64,000 nt of DNA from a virus. The stretch covers positions 51,057 through 115,056 of the IMG/VR virus record IMGVR_UViG_3300021093_003900. One strand, written 5' to 3'. Within the stretch, counting starts at the first letter, position 1. Every line of letters starts with the position of its first letter. The translations under genes and the position numbers were made by a program. Below are positions 1 to 8,277 of the stretch, piece by piece. The notes under the pieces are model-generated. The model was given only the letters and a program-made list of their open reading frames with translations, searched no databases and was not told the origin of the DNA.

Positions 1-33
1 CCTTTGTAGATTTTGTTTTAAATCTTCACTCAT
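1..33 (-). CDS. Start of a CDS cut by the window edge
   Basis: An ATG on the minus strand at 33 opens a frame that stays open for the eleven codons to the window edge, beginning MSEDLKQNLQR. It lies 2 nt after the stop of the preceding minus-strand gene, the tight spacing typical of this operon. Too little is visible to assign a function. It could be a chance open frame, but position and spacing favour a real gene. Confidence 0.45.
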   Translation of the reverse strand, partial: MSEDLKQNLQR

Positions 34-35
34 TT

Positions 36-302
36 TTAAAGTTTTTGTATAAATTTATTGAATAACATTGTATTCCAAGCTAATCGAAATGAAACACTCA
101 AATCTTGTGATTTACTGACCATTTTTTCATCGATTGGTTGCATTTCAGAAAAAACAACTTCAGTTAATGTTTTTATAACTTCGTATTTTATGACAGAAAT
201 ATGTTGACTTTCACCAGTTCCTGAAAACTCAGGGCGATCGACGAAAGAATCAATCGCATTGATGTTCAAATAGTATTTTTCACCTAAAACGTCTAACATC
301 AT
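36..302 (-). CDS. Small phage protein of unknown function
   Basis: This 88-residue protein has no motif I recognise. It begins with two adjacent Met codons, and the first overlaps the stop of the upstream HAD-like gene in an ATGA arrangement, which implies translational coupling. The sequence is mixed alpha/beta in character, without a signal peptide or membrane segment. It is the last complete gene of the minus-strand sugar operon, so it may be unrelated to glycosylation. Confidence 0.6.
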   Translation of the reverse strand: MMLDVLGEKYYLNINAIDSFVDRPEFSGTGESQHISVIKYEVIKTLTEVVFSEMQPIDEKMVSKSQDLSVSFRLAWNTMLFNKFIQKL

Positions 303-895
303 ATTAAATTTTTAATGTAATCATTTAATTCACCGATAGAATTTATAGTAATATTGGTTTTTATTTCCGAATTATATGGTTTTTCGAATTTAATTAAAGT
401 TTTATTTTTATTAATTTGTAATAATTCAGGTTCTGCCGTAACTAAAATATCAAATTCTTTCCAGATTTTTCTTTTATTCTTATGGTTGTAAAAAATTATT
501 TTTTCAATTTCACATCCGAACTTGGATATAAAAAACAGAGTTGCTGGTTTACTTTTACCAACCTGTTTGGAAATTAATAAAAACTCAACTTTACCAAAAT
601 ACTCCCTGTAAATTTCGTTTAAAATATGGAACGTACTCATCTCTGTCGATGGCGCATGTCCAAAAATTTGCATAGCGAATTCGTTATACATAAAGTTGTA
701 ATACTCTTCATCATTCTTAAAATTGAAATGATTTTTATAGTTAGATGTATTGTATGGTTTATAGATTTCAAATTTAAAATCTTTGTCAACCAATTCTAAT
801 TCATCGATAAAGAATTTTTGATAGATCTGTTCTATTTTTTCGAAAGTGTCCCTCAGAACACCTTCAATATCAATTGCTATTCGAAATTTTGGCAT
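299..895 (-). CDS. HAD-superfamily-like phosphatase
   Basis: A protein of about 198 residues. I place the start at 895 (MPKFRIAIDIEG) because the longer frame from 982 would run far into the epimerase gene; this start leaves a 26-nt overlap. The N-terminus has a hydrophobic strand and IDIEGVLRDT, which resembles HAD motif I (DxDGTLxDT) with Glu at the second acid. A later KSKPATLFF stretch may supply the motif III lysine, and DILVTAEPELL could be the acidic loop. Family members are phosphatases or nucleotidases; the substrate is unknown. In this operon it could dephosphorylate a sugar or nucleotide. The second-acid change may mean altered or lost phosphatase activity. Confidence 0.55.
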   Translation of the reverse strand: MPKFRIAIDIEGVLRDTFEKIEQIYQKFFIDELELVDKDFKFEIYKPYNTSNYKNHFNFKNDEEYYNFMYNEFAMQIFGHAPSTEMSTFHILNEIYREYFGKVEFLLISKQVGKSKPATLFFISKFGCEIEKIIFYNHKNKRKIWKEFDILVTAEPELLQINKNKTLIKFEKPYNSEIKTNITINSIGELNDYIKNLI

Positions 896-2006
896 ATGTT
901 TTTTTTTGTTGAACCATTTTGTTAATCCATTCGTATGTTTTTTCAATACCTTCTTTGAGTGGCATTGTACTTTCCCACCCAACTTTTTCTTTGTATAATT
1001 TATTATCGGAGTTTCTACCTCTGACCCCAGTTGGGCATTTAAATCCGTATTTTTTTATAAACTCATCGCCATCAATATTAGTAATTTTGATATTCTTACC
1101 TGATATATTGATTGCAAGTTGTGCCAATTCATTAATTGAAACCATTTCTTCTGACCCAATGTTCACTGGCCCTGTGAAATCGCTTTCCATTAATCTTAAA
1201 ACCGCCTCAACACATTCCTCAACATACATAAATGATCGTGTTTGCTTACCATCACCCCAAACTTCAATTTCATAATCAGGTCTTGATTGTTCTTCGATTT
1301 TGATTGCATCATCGATTTCTGCGACTTTTCTACACATTGCTGCTGGTGATTTTTCTTTACCACCAATCCAAGTACCTTGTGGGCCAAAAATATTATGAAA
1401 TCTTGCAATTCTAACATTAAGACCATAGTTTCGAGAAAATGCTAGATATAAACGTTCAGAAAAAAGTTTTTCCCAACCATACTCCGAATCTGGATTCGCT
1501 GGATATGCCGATGATTCTTCACAGTTTGGATTATCTGGATCTAGTTGATTATGTTCAGGATACATACAAGCCGAAGAAGAGTAAAATACTTTACCTACTT
1601 TTGTTTTGACAGCTTCATGAGCAACATTAAGATTTATTGTTGCTGAGTTATGCATTACATCCGCATCGTGATTACCTGTAAAAATGTATCCAGCACCACC
1701 CATATCTGCAGCAAGTTGGTAGACCTCATCAAAACCTTGGGTTTTCAGGAAAGGTTGTTTGAGATATTTGAATGGTTGTGGGTACCCACTATTGTTGACT
1801 TCTAATCTCATTATCGCTTCCACGTTATGAGAATCTCTTAAATCATAGGTGAGAAATTCATCACATATTTCATTTTCAGGGAAGTATTCGTGTCGTTTTA
1901 AATCAACTACTCGTACATAATGTCCTTCGGACTTTAATCTTTTTGCTAGATGTCCTCCAATGAAACCTCCTCCACCGAGAACTAAAATATTTTTAAATTG
2001 TTTCAT
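870..2006 (-). CDS. GDP-mannose 3,5-epimerase-like (extended SDR)
   Basis: This 378-residue NAD-dependent sugar-nucleotide epimerase resembles plant GDP-D-mannose 3',5'-epimerase, which makes GDP-L-galactose or GDP-L-gulose. Seen: Rossmann GGGGFIGG at residues 11-18; LAADMGGAGYI at 98-108; SSSACMYPE at 143-151, holding the Cys general acid/base; YGWEK with Tyr176 and Lys180; RFHNIFGPQGTW and GGKEKSPAA (215-223) holding the second catalytic Lys; then GDGKQTRSFMYVEEC, VNIGSEEMVS and GVRGRNSDN, all characteristic of this enzyme. A stretch of about 25 residues near 67-90 looks inserted relative to plant enzymes. It sits in the glycosyltransferase operon and probably feeds a donor sugar to the GT10/GT11 enzymes. 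A general NAD-dependent epimerase with another GDP-sugar substrate is the main alternative. Confidence 0.85.
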   Translation of the reverse strand: MKQFKNILVLGGGGFIGGHLAKRLKSEGHYVRVVDLKRHEYFPENEICDEFLTYDLRDSHNVEAIMRLEVNNSGYPQPFKYLKQPFLKTQGFDEVYQLAADMGGAGYIFTGNHDADVMHNSATINLNVAHEAVKTKVGKVFYSSSACMYPEHNQLDPDNPNCEESSAYPANPDSEYGWEKLFSERLYLAFSRNYGLNVRIARFHNIFGPQGTWIGGKEKSPAAMCRKVAEIDDAIKIEEQSRPDYEIEVWGDGKQTRSFMYVEECVEAVLRLMESDFTGPVNIGSEEMVSINELAQLAINISGKNIKITNIDGDEFIKKYGFKCPTGVRGRNSDNKLYKEKVGWESTMPLKEGIEKTYEWINKMVQQKKTYAKISNSN

Positions 2007-2010
2007 AATA

Positions 2011-2583
2011 TTATTTAATATAAATAACTAATCTATCGGTTGGATCTAGAACACTAGGCATTAACCAATAATCAATAATTTTTTTATTTTCAAATGTTCC
2101 TAATATTTTATCAATTGTCAGGGTTATTAGTGAATCATCTATTTGAACACTATGTCCCACACCAAATAATCGTACATCATCAATCAAAACCAACCCCAAA
2201 TCACCAGTAAAATGTTTGTCAATAATACTACACTCTTGTAAAACTGGAAAATCTATCTTACCTACCGAGGTACCAGGGCCAGAGTTGTGACCATCCAACC
2301 AAAATAAACTATTTCTAGGTTCTAATCTAAGTATGGTGCTAAGTATGTCTATGGTATCTCCGTACATAACAGAAGTGTTAGATACCTCTTTGAATAACGC
2401 TTCGGCTCTATTATAAAGAGGCACATCAATTTCGATTGTGTATACTTTCTCAAAAAGACTAGAAGCTAATTTTGTGGTTTCACCCATATATGTACCAGAT
2501 TCAATGAATACTGGAAAATCCTGATATGTTTTGTCTATTTTATGTAGACATGTGTCTAGTAAATTTTTTTCTAAAGCTGGCAT
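2011..2583 (-). CDS. Class I SAM methyltransferase-like protein
   Basis: The 190-residue protein carries FIESGTYMGETTKLAS near residues 26-41. This looks like the glycine-rich SAM-binding loop after strand 1, and is followed by VYTIEID, the acidic end of strand 2. WLDGHNSGPGT and LVLIDDVRLFG follow, matching the strand 4/5 layout of sugar O-methyltransferases of the TylF/macrocin type. It lies 4 nt upstream of the epimerase gene in the same operon, so capping or modifying a sugar is plausible. The methyl acceptor cannot be read from sequence, and a non-catalytic Rossmann protein remains possible. Confidence 0.5.
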   Translation of the reverse strand: MPALEKNLLDTCLHKIDKTYQDFPVFIESGTYMGETTKLASSLFEKVYTIEIDVPLYNRAEALFKEVSNTSVMYGDTIDILSTILRLEPRNSLFWLDGHNSGPGTSVGKIDFPVLQECSIIDKHFTGDLGLVLIDDVRLFGVGHSVQIDDSLITLTIDKILGTFENKKIIDYWLMPSVLDPTDRLVIYIK

Positions 2584-2654
2584 AAATTCGCGGTTTAATT
2601 AATTTTTATATTTTTAAAAAAAAATAAAAATATTCGAAACAAAGTAAATATGTT

Positions 2655-2675
2655 ATTGAATCTTATCGATTCAAT
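2655..2675. other. 8-bp inverted repeat at the end of a glycosyltransferase gene
   Basis: ATTGAATC and GATTCAAT flank a TTATC loop, and the stop codon of the minus-strand gene lies inside the stem. No T-run follows on the minus strand, so it is not a clear intrinsic terminator. It could be an RNA-processing or attenuating stem in the 87-nt gap, which otherwise holds only AT-rich leader. Confidence 0.35.
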
Positions 2676-3606
2676 TGAAGTATGTTCGGTACTCTTTGAA
2701 ATACAAATTTGTATTTTCAGGTAAATGATCAGTAAAATTGTGTATATTATCAATAAACTTTAAAGTATTTCGATAACCAATTATTTCGTTCTCTAAGTTA
2801 CGAATAAGATCTTGAGGATTTCTTTCTTGATAGACTGAAGCTGAAGTAAAAATAACAGAGTTGGGATGATAAAATTGTTGAATGTATGCACCCCAAATGT
2901 CATCCATTCTTCCGACAAATGGTAAAACTGAATAATTTTTCAATACACTTCTGTGCAGAAAAGTATTTTGTGAATTATATGGTGTCATTTGGTGTGTTGT
3001 GAATGGGTCAAATTTTTCAAATTTTACAATTGGTTTTTTACTCAATCTACAGATCGCATCAATATCTGGATCACCATCCCAAAATTCAGCTTGTACTAAG
3101 GGTACAATTTCAATCTTTCCTTTATATTCAATATCGTTTTTGACTTTCAAGTATTCAATAGGAAATCCTCTGTGCCACAAATCATTGTGACTAGTGATAG
3201 ACAATGGATCAAAGTACGAACAATTAATGTTTTCATAGAGATCGACAATAACCTTTTGTCCAACATAAATTTGATCACCCCAAAAATCGTAAGGGATATT
3301 ATCATCATCTACTGTTGCAACTATCTCAGCTTGATTGAGGTAAGCGTAAATAAAACCGATATTTCTTCTTTGTATAGTATTCCAACCAATTACGTTAGAT
3401 ATTTTTGGAAATAATGTGTCTTGTTGTTCGGGGGAAAGATAAACTACATTTTTGTAGTTTTTTTCTAGTTTTCTATATTCATTATGTGGTGTTTTTTTAT
3501 CACCAACTATTATAAACTGAAAACCTTTTTTGTCAGCAATCTCACAAAATTTTAGTGTTGCTTTAGTCGGACTATTAATCGTTGTGGTAACTATAAACTT
3601 TATCAT
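2671..3606 (-). CDS. STELLO/GT75-like glycosyltransferase
   Basis: This protein of about 311 residues starts at 3606 (MIKFIVTTTINSPT), giving an ATGA overlap with the upstream gene; the extra eight residues upstream are unlikely. The N-terminus (TTTINSPTKA, IIVGDKKTP, VYLSPEQQ), then GWNTIQRRNIGFIYAY and ATVDDDNIPYDFW, follows the pattern of the STELLO (DUF288) and reversibly glycosylated polypeptide (GT75) families. In those families the DDDN segment binds metal and UDP-sugar. The middle holds a second segment, FDPLSITSHNDLWHRGFP, also seen in DUF288 proteins. It acts in the cytosol on a sugar nucleotide. Whether it is a transferase or a mutase cannot be decided. Confidence 0.65.
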   Translation of the reverse strand: MIKFIVTTTINSPTKATLKFCEIADKKGFQFIIVGDKKTPHNEYRKLEKNYKNVVYLSPEQQDTLFPKISNVIGWNTIQRRNIGFIYAYLNQAEIVATVDDDNIPYDFWGDQIYVGQKVIVDLYENINCSYFDPLSITSHNDLWHRGFPIEYLKVKNDIEYKGKIEIVPLVQAEFWDGDPDIDAICRLSKKPIVKFEKFDPFTTHQMTPYNSQNTFLHRSVLKNYSVLPFVGRMDDIWGAYIQQFYHPNSVIFTSASVYQERNPQDLIRNLENEIIGYRNTLKFIDNIHNFTDHLPENTNLYFKEYRTYFN

Positions 3607-4325
3607 ACAAATTCTGGTGAGGGTAAACACATACCGTCAGTCCTGCGATTATGACGTTGTGTTCTTTCATTTGTTCTATGATTATGATATGTTGGATATC
3701 TTATTGCGGCTGATTTTGGTTTAAATCCTGCTTCGTAAATTTTATTCAGAAAGCAATTTTCCCCACCTTGATTACCTAGAAAACAACCAGATTCTGCTAT
3801 AAACTTTTTTGTTTTCCAAGCCCACCCACAATGGGCACATGGAACAAACGATCGTACAGTTTCGTCATTCATAAACCAATTTTTATCTATAATTTTTTGA
3901 GTATTAAACATATTAAGACCATCATTATCTGATTGTTTATAAGCTTCTGGAGACTGACCAATACTCGGATCTCTCATAGATCGATTTGTAAAAAGTAAAA
4001 AAACATTATCGTCACATTCAAAATTCATAATTTCTTCTCCGAATGTCGTGTCGGAATTTGTAAAAAACTTAAAATCCGTATCACTCGATACTTCATTTGT
4101 AAAATCATATAACTGTTTCATGGATATCATTCCCGTTTTATTCAAGTTATGGACACATATTTTATCAGAATCATAATCTTTAAACTTGAGATAGTCTTCG
4201 TTTTCTTGACACCAAACGTGTATAACATCAAAAAATTTCGAATTCCACTCCAAAGTATTCTTTATTTCTCTTAATCTTTCGTCACTATTATAACGAAATC
4301 CATCAATACTTAAAATTTTACGCAT
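3603..4325 (-). CDS. Putative GT-A fold glycosyltransferase
   Basis: The 240-residue protein opens with ILSIDGFRYNSDERL. FKFFTNSDTTFGEEIM is a probable metal-binding loop (NSD in place of DxD). FVPCAHCGWAWKTKKFI follows, where a Trp-rich acceptor-side segment is typical of small GT-A enzymes, and then GNQGGENCFLNKIYEAGF, like the catalytic-base region of GT-A families. I cannot name a CAZy family. It overlaps the next gene by 4 nt and lies 3 nt after the previous one, so it is embedded in the operon. Confidence 0.5.
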   Translation of the reverse strand: MRKILSIDGFRYNSDERLREIKNTLEWNSKFFDVIHVWCQENEDYLKFKDYDSDKICVHNLNKTGMISMKQLYDFTNEVSSDTDFKFFTNSDTTFGEEIMNFECDDNVFLLFTNRSMRDPSIGQSPEAYKQSDNDGLNMFNTQKIIDKNWFMNDETVRSFVPCAHCGWAWKTKKFIAESGCFLGNQGGENCFLNKIYEAGFKPKSAAIRYPTYHNHRTNERTQRHNRRTDGMCLPSPEFV

Positions 4326-4328
4326 ACA

Positions 4329-5162
4329 CTAAATTTGTTCAATATTAAATAAATATTCTCCTTTACCCCAATTTTCCGAGTTTTCAGTTTGTTGAAAATT
4401 CTGAATATATTTATGTTTATCATTACTAATTGTAACACCACCAGAACCATCACCGTGCCCATAATGGTTCATATGGAACACTGGTAAGTCCAATTTAGAA
4501 ATGACCCCACACATAGCACCTTTCTTCATTAGGTTACTATCTGCAAAATTTCTGTAAATCATAGATTCTTCAAACCCCTTCATTTTGTACCATAAATTTC
4601 TGTGTGCAAGTTGATAGTCTCCACAACAAACAACAGTAGACCACGGATCACCCACATCTTCAGGGATCCTATTTGCGTCAGGTTTTGCAAGATAATTTTG
4701 GAAATTAGTGATTAAATAATCACCAAAATCTTTATGATTTTGTACACTTAAAAACTCATGTGGTTCCACATCTCTTCTAGGTGCGGCATACAAGGTGTTA
4801 TGATCCAAAGAAGTTAAGTTTGGTCGATCAGCAATAATATCGATGTTTGTTGATACAATAAAATCAGAAGTTGCAAGTCTTATACCAATATTTCGGGCTA
4901 AAACCTCGACAATTTGTATATTGGATAACCCTAAACCAAAATCCTCGATCATTTGTTTAGTTACTTCTATGTGTTTAAGTCTTCCTTTTTTTGGTACTAG
5001 TGATCTTATTTCTTCAATTAGAGACCTGTTCTCTGAATTCCAATCTACATAAATAACTTCATCGTACCTTTCAATAAAATTTATTAAACATAGAGCACTA
5101 CGATGATTTAAGTGTCCACCATAGTCATCATTTCTAGAAATTATTACAGCAGTAATCGTCAT
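4329..5162 (-). CDS. GT2/GT7-like glycosyltransferase
   Basis: This 277-residue protein begins with AVIISRNDDYGG, the usual first strand of GT-A enzymes. ARNIGIRLATSDFIVSTNID follows, with an N-I-D metal-site variant, then CCGDYQLAHRNLWYKMKGFE, resembling the galactosyltransferase C-terminal segment that contacts the acceptor. A His-rich loop, FHMNHYGHGDGSGG, is near residues 228-241. The family suggests transfer from a nucleotide sugar in the cytosol; donor and acceptor are unknown. It is flanked within 3-4 nt by a glycosyltransferase gene and a sugar-nucleotide enzyme gene. Confidence 0.6.
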   Translation of the reverse strand: MTITAVIISRNDDYGGHLNHRSALCLINFIERYDEVIYVDWNSENRSLIEEIRSLVPKKGRLKHIEVTKQMIEDFGLGLSNIQIVEVLARNIGIRLATSDFIVSTNIDIIADRPNLTSLDHNTLYAAPRRDVEPHEFLSVQNHKDFGDYLITNFQNYLAKPDANRIPEDVGDPWSTVVCCGDYQLAHRNLWYKMKGFEESMIYRNFADSNLMKKGAMCGVISKLDLPVFHMNHYGHGDGSGGVTISNDKHKYIQNFQQTENSENWGKGEYLFNIEQI

Positions 5163-5165
5163 TTT

Positions 5166-6152
5166 TTAATTTTTTAATTTTTTTAACCAATAGTTTAATA
5201 GATCTTTCATAGTTTGTTCCAGTGTATACTCGGGTTTCCAACCTGTAATTTCAAATAACTCTGTAGAATCACCTACTTGTACCTGTATGTCTATCGGTCT
5301 GTATAATTTATCATCTATTCTTTGTTCTATCTCGTTATAAGGAATTCCAGACGCTTCAATTAATTTATCTGTAAAATATTGCATTTTATGTACGTCAGAA
5401 CCACAAACGTTAAATACCTTTCCATCCGAATCTGGTGTCATCATAAGAAGATAATATGCATTTACACAATCTCTTACATCTATAACAACTCGTTCAGTTT
5501 TGAGATTACCGACTCTGAGTACTTTTTCTTGTAAACCTAGAACCATTTTAGCTATTTGGAATGCGTCAGATGAAATCGAAAAATTAAAACCTCGACGAGG
5601 GCCAGTATGTGAGAACGCTCTTGTAATAAAACCTTTTATAAAACCATTTTTGAACCTTTCCTGAAGATATAAATCTATCGCGGCCTTAGATGCTGCGTAT
5701 GGATTTGAAGGAGTTAACGGATCAGTAACTTTCAATATCCCTTTATCTTTACAAGTGTCACCATATACCTCAGATGTTGAACAAAACATTAATTTAGTTT
5801 CTGTTTTTTCTAAGACAGTGATAATATTCATACTAGCCGTAACATTTTCTTCAAACGTTAAAATTGGATCCGCAAAACTTGTTGGTGGATGTGATTGAGC
5901 GGCCAAATGAAAGACACCATCAAAAACTTGATTAAAAAATAATTTATGAACGGAGTGGTAAACTCTAAGATCCAAATTGTGAAAAGTAATAGAGTTGTAT
6001 TCTTCTAAAGTTAGTATATCAAGTAGATCTGTTTGTCTACCATTTGGACATCGTATCACTCCGTGTACTTCATGTCCTTTTGATAACAAAAGTTTTGCTA
6101 AATTTGGTCCAGCAAATCCTGTTATTCCTGTGATTAAAAATTTCTTTTTCAT
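5166..6152 (-). CDS. GDP-mannose 4,6-dehydratase / Rmd-type reductase (extended SDR)
   Basis: A protein of about 328 residues starting at 6152 (MKKKFLITGITGFAG), which gives an ATGA overlap with the upstream gene. Seen: Rossmann TGITGFAGPNLA, FHLAAQSHPPTSFADP, CSTSEVYGDT, YAASKAAIDLY (Tyr-xxx-Lys pair) and AFSHTGPRRGFNFSISS. The C-terminal DDKLYRPIDIQVQVGDST and TGWKPEYTLEQTMKDLL resemble GDP-6-deoxy-D-mannose reductase (Rmd) more than the dehydratase Gmd. Rmd reduces GDP-4-keto-6-deoxymannose to GDP-D-rhamnose; Gmd makes the keto sugar. If it is Rmd, the dehydratase must come from the host or from outside the window. It presumably supplies a 6-deoxyhexose donor to the adjacent transferases. 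Confidence 0.75.
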   Translation of the reverse strand: MKKKFLITGITGFAGPNLAKLLLSKGHEVHGVIRCPNGRQTDLLDILTLEEYNSITFHNLDLRVYHSVHKLFFNQVFDGVFHLAAQSHPPTSFADPILTFEENVTASMNIITVLEKTETKLMFCSTSEVYGDTCKDKGILKVTDPLTPSNPYAASKAAIDLYLQERFKNGFIKGFITRAFSHTGPRRGFNFSISSDAFQIAKMVLGLQEKVLRVGNLKTERVVIDVRDCVNAYYLLMMTPDSDGKVFNVCGSDVHKMQYFTDKLIEASGIPYNEIEQRIDDKLYRPIDIQVQVGDSTELFEITGWKPEYTLEQTMKDLLNYWLKKLKN

Positions 6153-6859
6153 TTCAGATAAATCCAATTTTGTTTGAATAAGTTAATTATATGATAAAAG
6201 TTTGGAGTTGTAAATCTTGAAGTTAAAAACATTTTATCAGCTTTCAATTTCAATTTCTCCAATATGTAATTGAATGATGTATCTACTATCGAAATTTCTT
6301 TTGCGTTTTCAAAAACTTTGGCCCAGTCAAAGGGGGTAAATTCGTCTGTAATCTCAACTTTTATAACTTTGTAAAGTTTATTGTAAGGAACTGGTTTCGA
6401 TGCTGTATGAGGAGGGGTACCCCATGTGTTTGAAACAACTACATAGTCCTCATCATCTTTCAATCCCAAAAAATTGTAGTATAGATTATTTTCTTTCTCT
6501 TTGTTTCTTTTCCAAGTGAAATGACCTTGCCAACCATTGAAATCATGTCCAACGAAAGAATATTTCACTTCCATACATGAACCAGGTAAGTGTTGATCGG
6601 CAAAACGAATTGGATAATATTCAAACTCAGGTTCTCTTACAATCTGACTACTACTCATAAATTGCTTGTATGGAAAACTTTCACTTAGCGTGTAAAACTC
6701 TAAGTTTGGTTTGGAAATATAATCTTTAACGAATATAAGATTGTCAGCAACAGGAAATATTACTTTAAACCCCTCTTGTATTTTCAAATCAACAAACTTT
6801 TGGAGAAAAAAAATATCTCCAAGACCAGCAGGTTGGTTTATTAAACATGTTTTAAACAC
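6149..6859 (-). CDS. Putative GT-B (heptosyltransferase-like) protein
   Basis: The 236-residue protein has CLINQPAGLGDIFFLQKFVD at the N-terminus, reminiscent of the Gly-Asp loop of GT9-type heptosyltransferases. Near the C-terminus EISIVDTSFNYILEKLK matches the segment that reads the donor in GT-B proteins (here Asp-Thr-Ser-Phe). It overlaps the previous gene by 8 nt. It is short for a full GT-B enzyme, whose members are often 300 residues or more, so it may be a minimal or divergent member. Family assignment is tentative. Confidence 0.45.
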   Translation of the reverse strand: MFKTCLINQPAGLGDIFFLQKFVDLKIQEGFKVIFPVADNLIFVKDYISKPNLEFYTLSESFPYKQFMSSSQIVREPEFEYYPIRFADQHLPGSCMEVKYSFVGHDFNGWQGHFTWKRNKEKENNLYYNFLGLKDDEDYVVVSNTWGTPPHTASKPVPYNKLYKVIKVEITDEFTPFDWAKVFENAKEISIVDTSFNYILEKLKLKADKMFLTSRFTTPNFYHIINLFKQNWIYLK

Positions 6860-7661
6860 AATTTTTTATGTAATTTTCAAACAACCAATCATCTAAAATT
6901 TCATATTGGAGTGCCCTCTCAAAGTTTTCTTTTATTGAATTGATTTTTGAATGATAAAGTTCTGGTGTTAGTAATGATAGATCTTCTAAATCATCCAAAA
7001 ATATTATACCGTCGGAATTGAAATGTTGAACAATTTTTTTAGTACCTTTAAATACTGGGATTGTTCCAGTCAAAAAACAATCTAATATTTTTTCAGTAAA
7101 ATAGGTATCATACGTATTATTTTCAATTGCTATCGAAAACATGTAGTCAACTAACCCTGTTTCTTTTTTTTCAATTTCTCCGAAACCTCTACCAAACAAG
7201 TCTAATTTGTCTCTATTTTGAAGAGCAAAATTATATCTAAACCTATGTTGTTCAGTAGCTTGTTTATCTGAAGTTATCATTGAAATCAACTTAGATTTAG
7301 TGTAAATTTTAGGTTCCTCGATATAAGACCCATAAGCTGGAGACCATTTAAAAATAGGATCAAGTTGAACTAGTTCGTCATTGTGTGTCCAAACTTGTTC
7401 GTAGGTATTCTTAATTTTTTCGACTTCAGACTTTGCTTGTTCCGATGTACCACCATCGTAGGATTTACTTTCGAGGATCCATAGAAACTTTTTTTTACCA
7501 TCGTTAGCATCTCCGAATCCAGCCCACATACCGCCATCAATATAAACAGATATTGGATTTTCACGTGAAAAAAAATCCCATTTAATGTGTTTAGAAACTT
7601 TCCACCAAGTTGAGCAATATGCATGAGCAAAATTACCCGATAACATATTCAAATGTACCAT
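6852..7661 (-). CDS. GT10-type alpha-1,3/4-fucosyltransferase
   Basis: This 269-residue protein contains the GT10 signature: FSIAIENN followed by YFTEKILDCFLTGTIPVFKG near residues 180-205. It matches the conserved Y-x-TEK...D.L..G.vPVy.G core that binds GDP-fucose. The N-terminal half (WWKVSKHIKWDFFSRE, WAGFGDA) is divergent, as usual for the acceptor domain. GT10 enzymes transfer L-fucose from GDP-fucose to GlcNAc-containing glycans. With two GT11 enzymes in the window it points to deoxyhexose decoration of a glycan. The start at 7661 leaves a 4-nt gap from the previous gene. Confidence 0.8.
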   Translation of the reverse strand: MVHLNMLSGNFAHAYCSTWWKVSKHIKWDFFSRENPISVYIDGGMWAGFGDANDGKKKFLWILESKSYDGGTSEQAKSEVEKIKNTYEQVWTHNDELVQLDPIFKWSPAYGSYIEEPKIYTKSKLISMITSDKQATEQHRFRYNFALQNRDKLDLFGRGFGEIEKKETGLVDYMFSIAIENNTYDTYFTEKILDCFLTGTIPVFKGTKKIVQHFNSDGIIFLDDLEDLSLLTPELYHSKINSIKENFERALQYEILDDWLFENYIKNCV

Positions 7662-7665
7662 ATTA

Positions 7666-8277
7666 TTATTTTTTTATGAAGAAACCATCACCCCAAGTAC
7701 CACCATCCCAAGTTTGCTCAACTAATTCGAAACCGTACGGGGATAAGAAATCGATTAATTGTTCAATACGCGTACAGTCTTGGTAGAGCTCGTCTCGATT
7801 TATTTCGGACATAATATAGTCAATATTGTGTAAAGTTTTCTCGGCACCTTTAAATACCTCCAATTCATAACCTTGGACATCAATATTTATAAAGTTGAAA
7901 CCTAAAAGATCAATACCCAAATCGTCTAATCGTTTCATTTCAACTTCTTCAGTTGACTCAAATTTGATATGTGGATATTGTGTAAGATGTAATACTGGAT
8001 TCAAAATCGAACTAGATTGACCGTTATTAGCTGTTTCAACATTCATTGAAATTTTTTTATTATCATTTCCTAAGGCAATATTCATCAACGTATAGTTTTC
8101 ACCAATATTGTTTTTTAATACTTTAAAGTTTGATGATAAAGGTTCAAAAAAAATTCTTCTTTGTATACCAAGATCGTTATATGCATTGTTTTCCTCACCG
8201 AAGTGGGCACCAATATGAAGAACGCCATTGATCTTCATATTGTATTTATTGACGATTGCGTTTAAGTTAAGCAACAT
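7666..8277 (-). CDS. FkbM-family methyltransferase
   Basis: The 203-residue protein shows the FkbM layout: GVLHIGAHFGEENNAYNDLG (SAM-binding loop), IFFEPLSSNFKVLK (acid at the end of strand 2), NNGQSSSIL, and FINIDVQGYELEVFKGAEKT, the hallmark IDVQGyE..vL.Ga segment. FkbM proteins O-methylate sugars or other hydroxyls. It overlaps the GT11 gene by 11 nt. A second FkbM gene of the same architecture lies at 20309-20938, which also shares NNGQSSS; the two look like paralogues from a duplicated or repeatedly acquired module. Confidence 0.8.
   Translation of the reverse strand: MLLNLNAIVNKYNMKINGVLHIGAHFGEENNAYNDLGIQRRIFFEPLSSNFKVLKNNIGENYTLMNIALGNDNKKISMNVETANNGQSSSILNPVLHLTQYPHIKFESTEEVEMKRLDDLGIDLLGFNFINIDVQGYELEVFKGAEKTLHNIDYIMSEINRDELYQDCTRIEQLIDFLSPYGFELVEQTWDGGTWGDGFFIKK

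Noticed and set aside
919-1275. Plus-strand open frame inside the epimerase gene
   Set aside because: The minus strand encodes every catalytic motif of GDP-mannose 3,5-epimerase in this interval.
2655-2675. Intrinsic terminator at the end of the STELLO-like gene
   Set aside because: The stem is good, but no T-run follows on the minus strand and the next gene is close, so only an inverted repeat is recorded.
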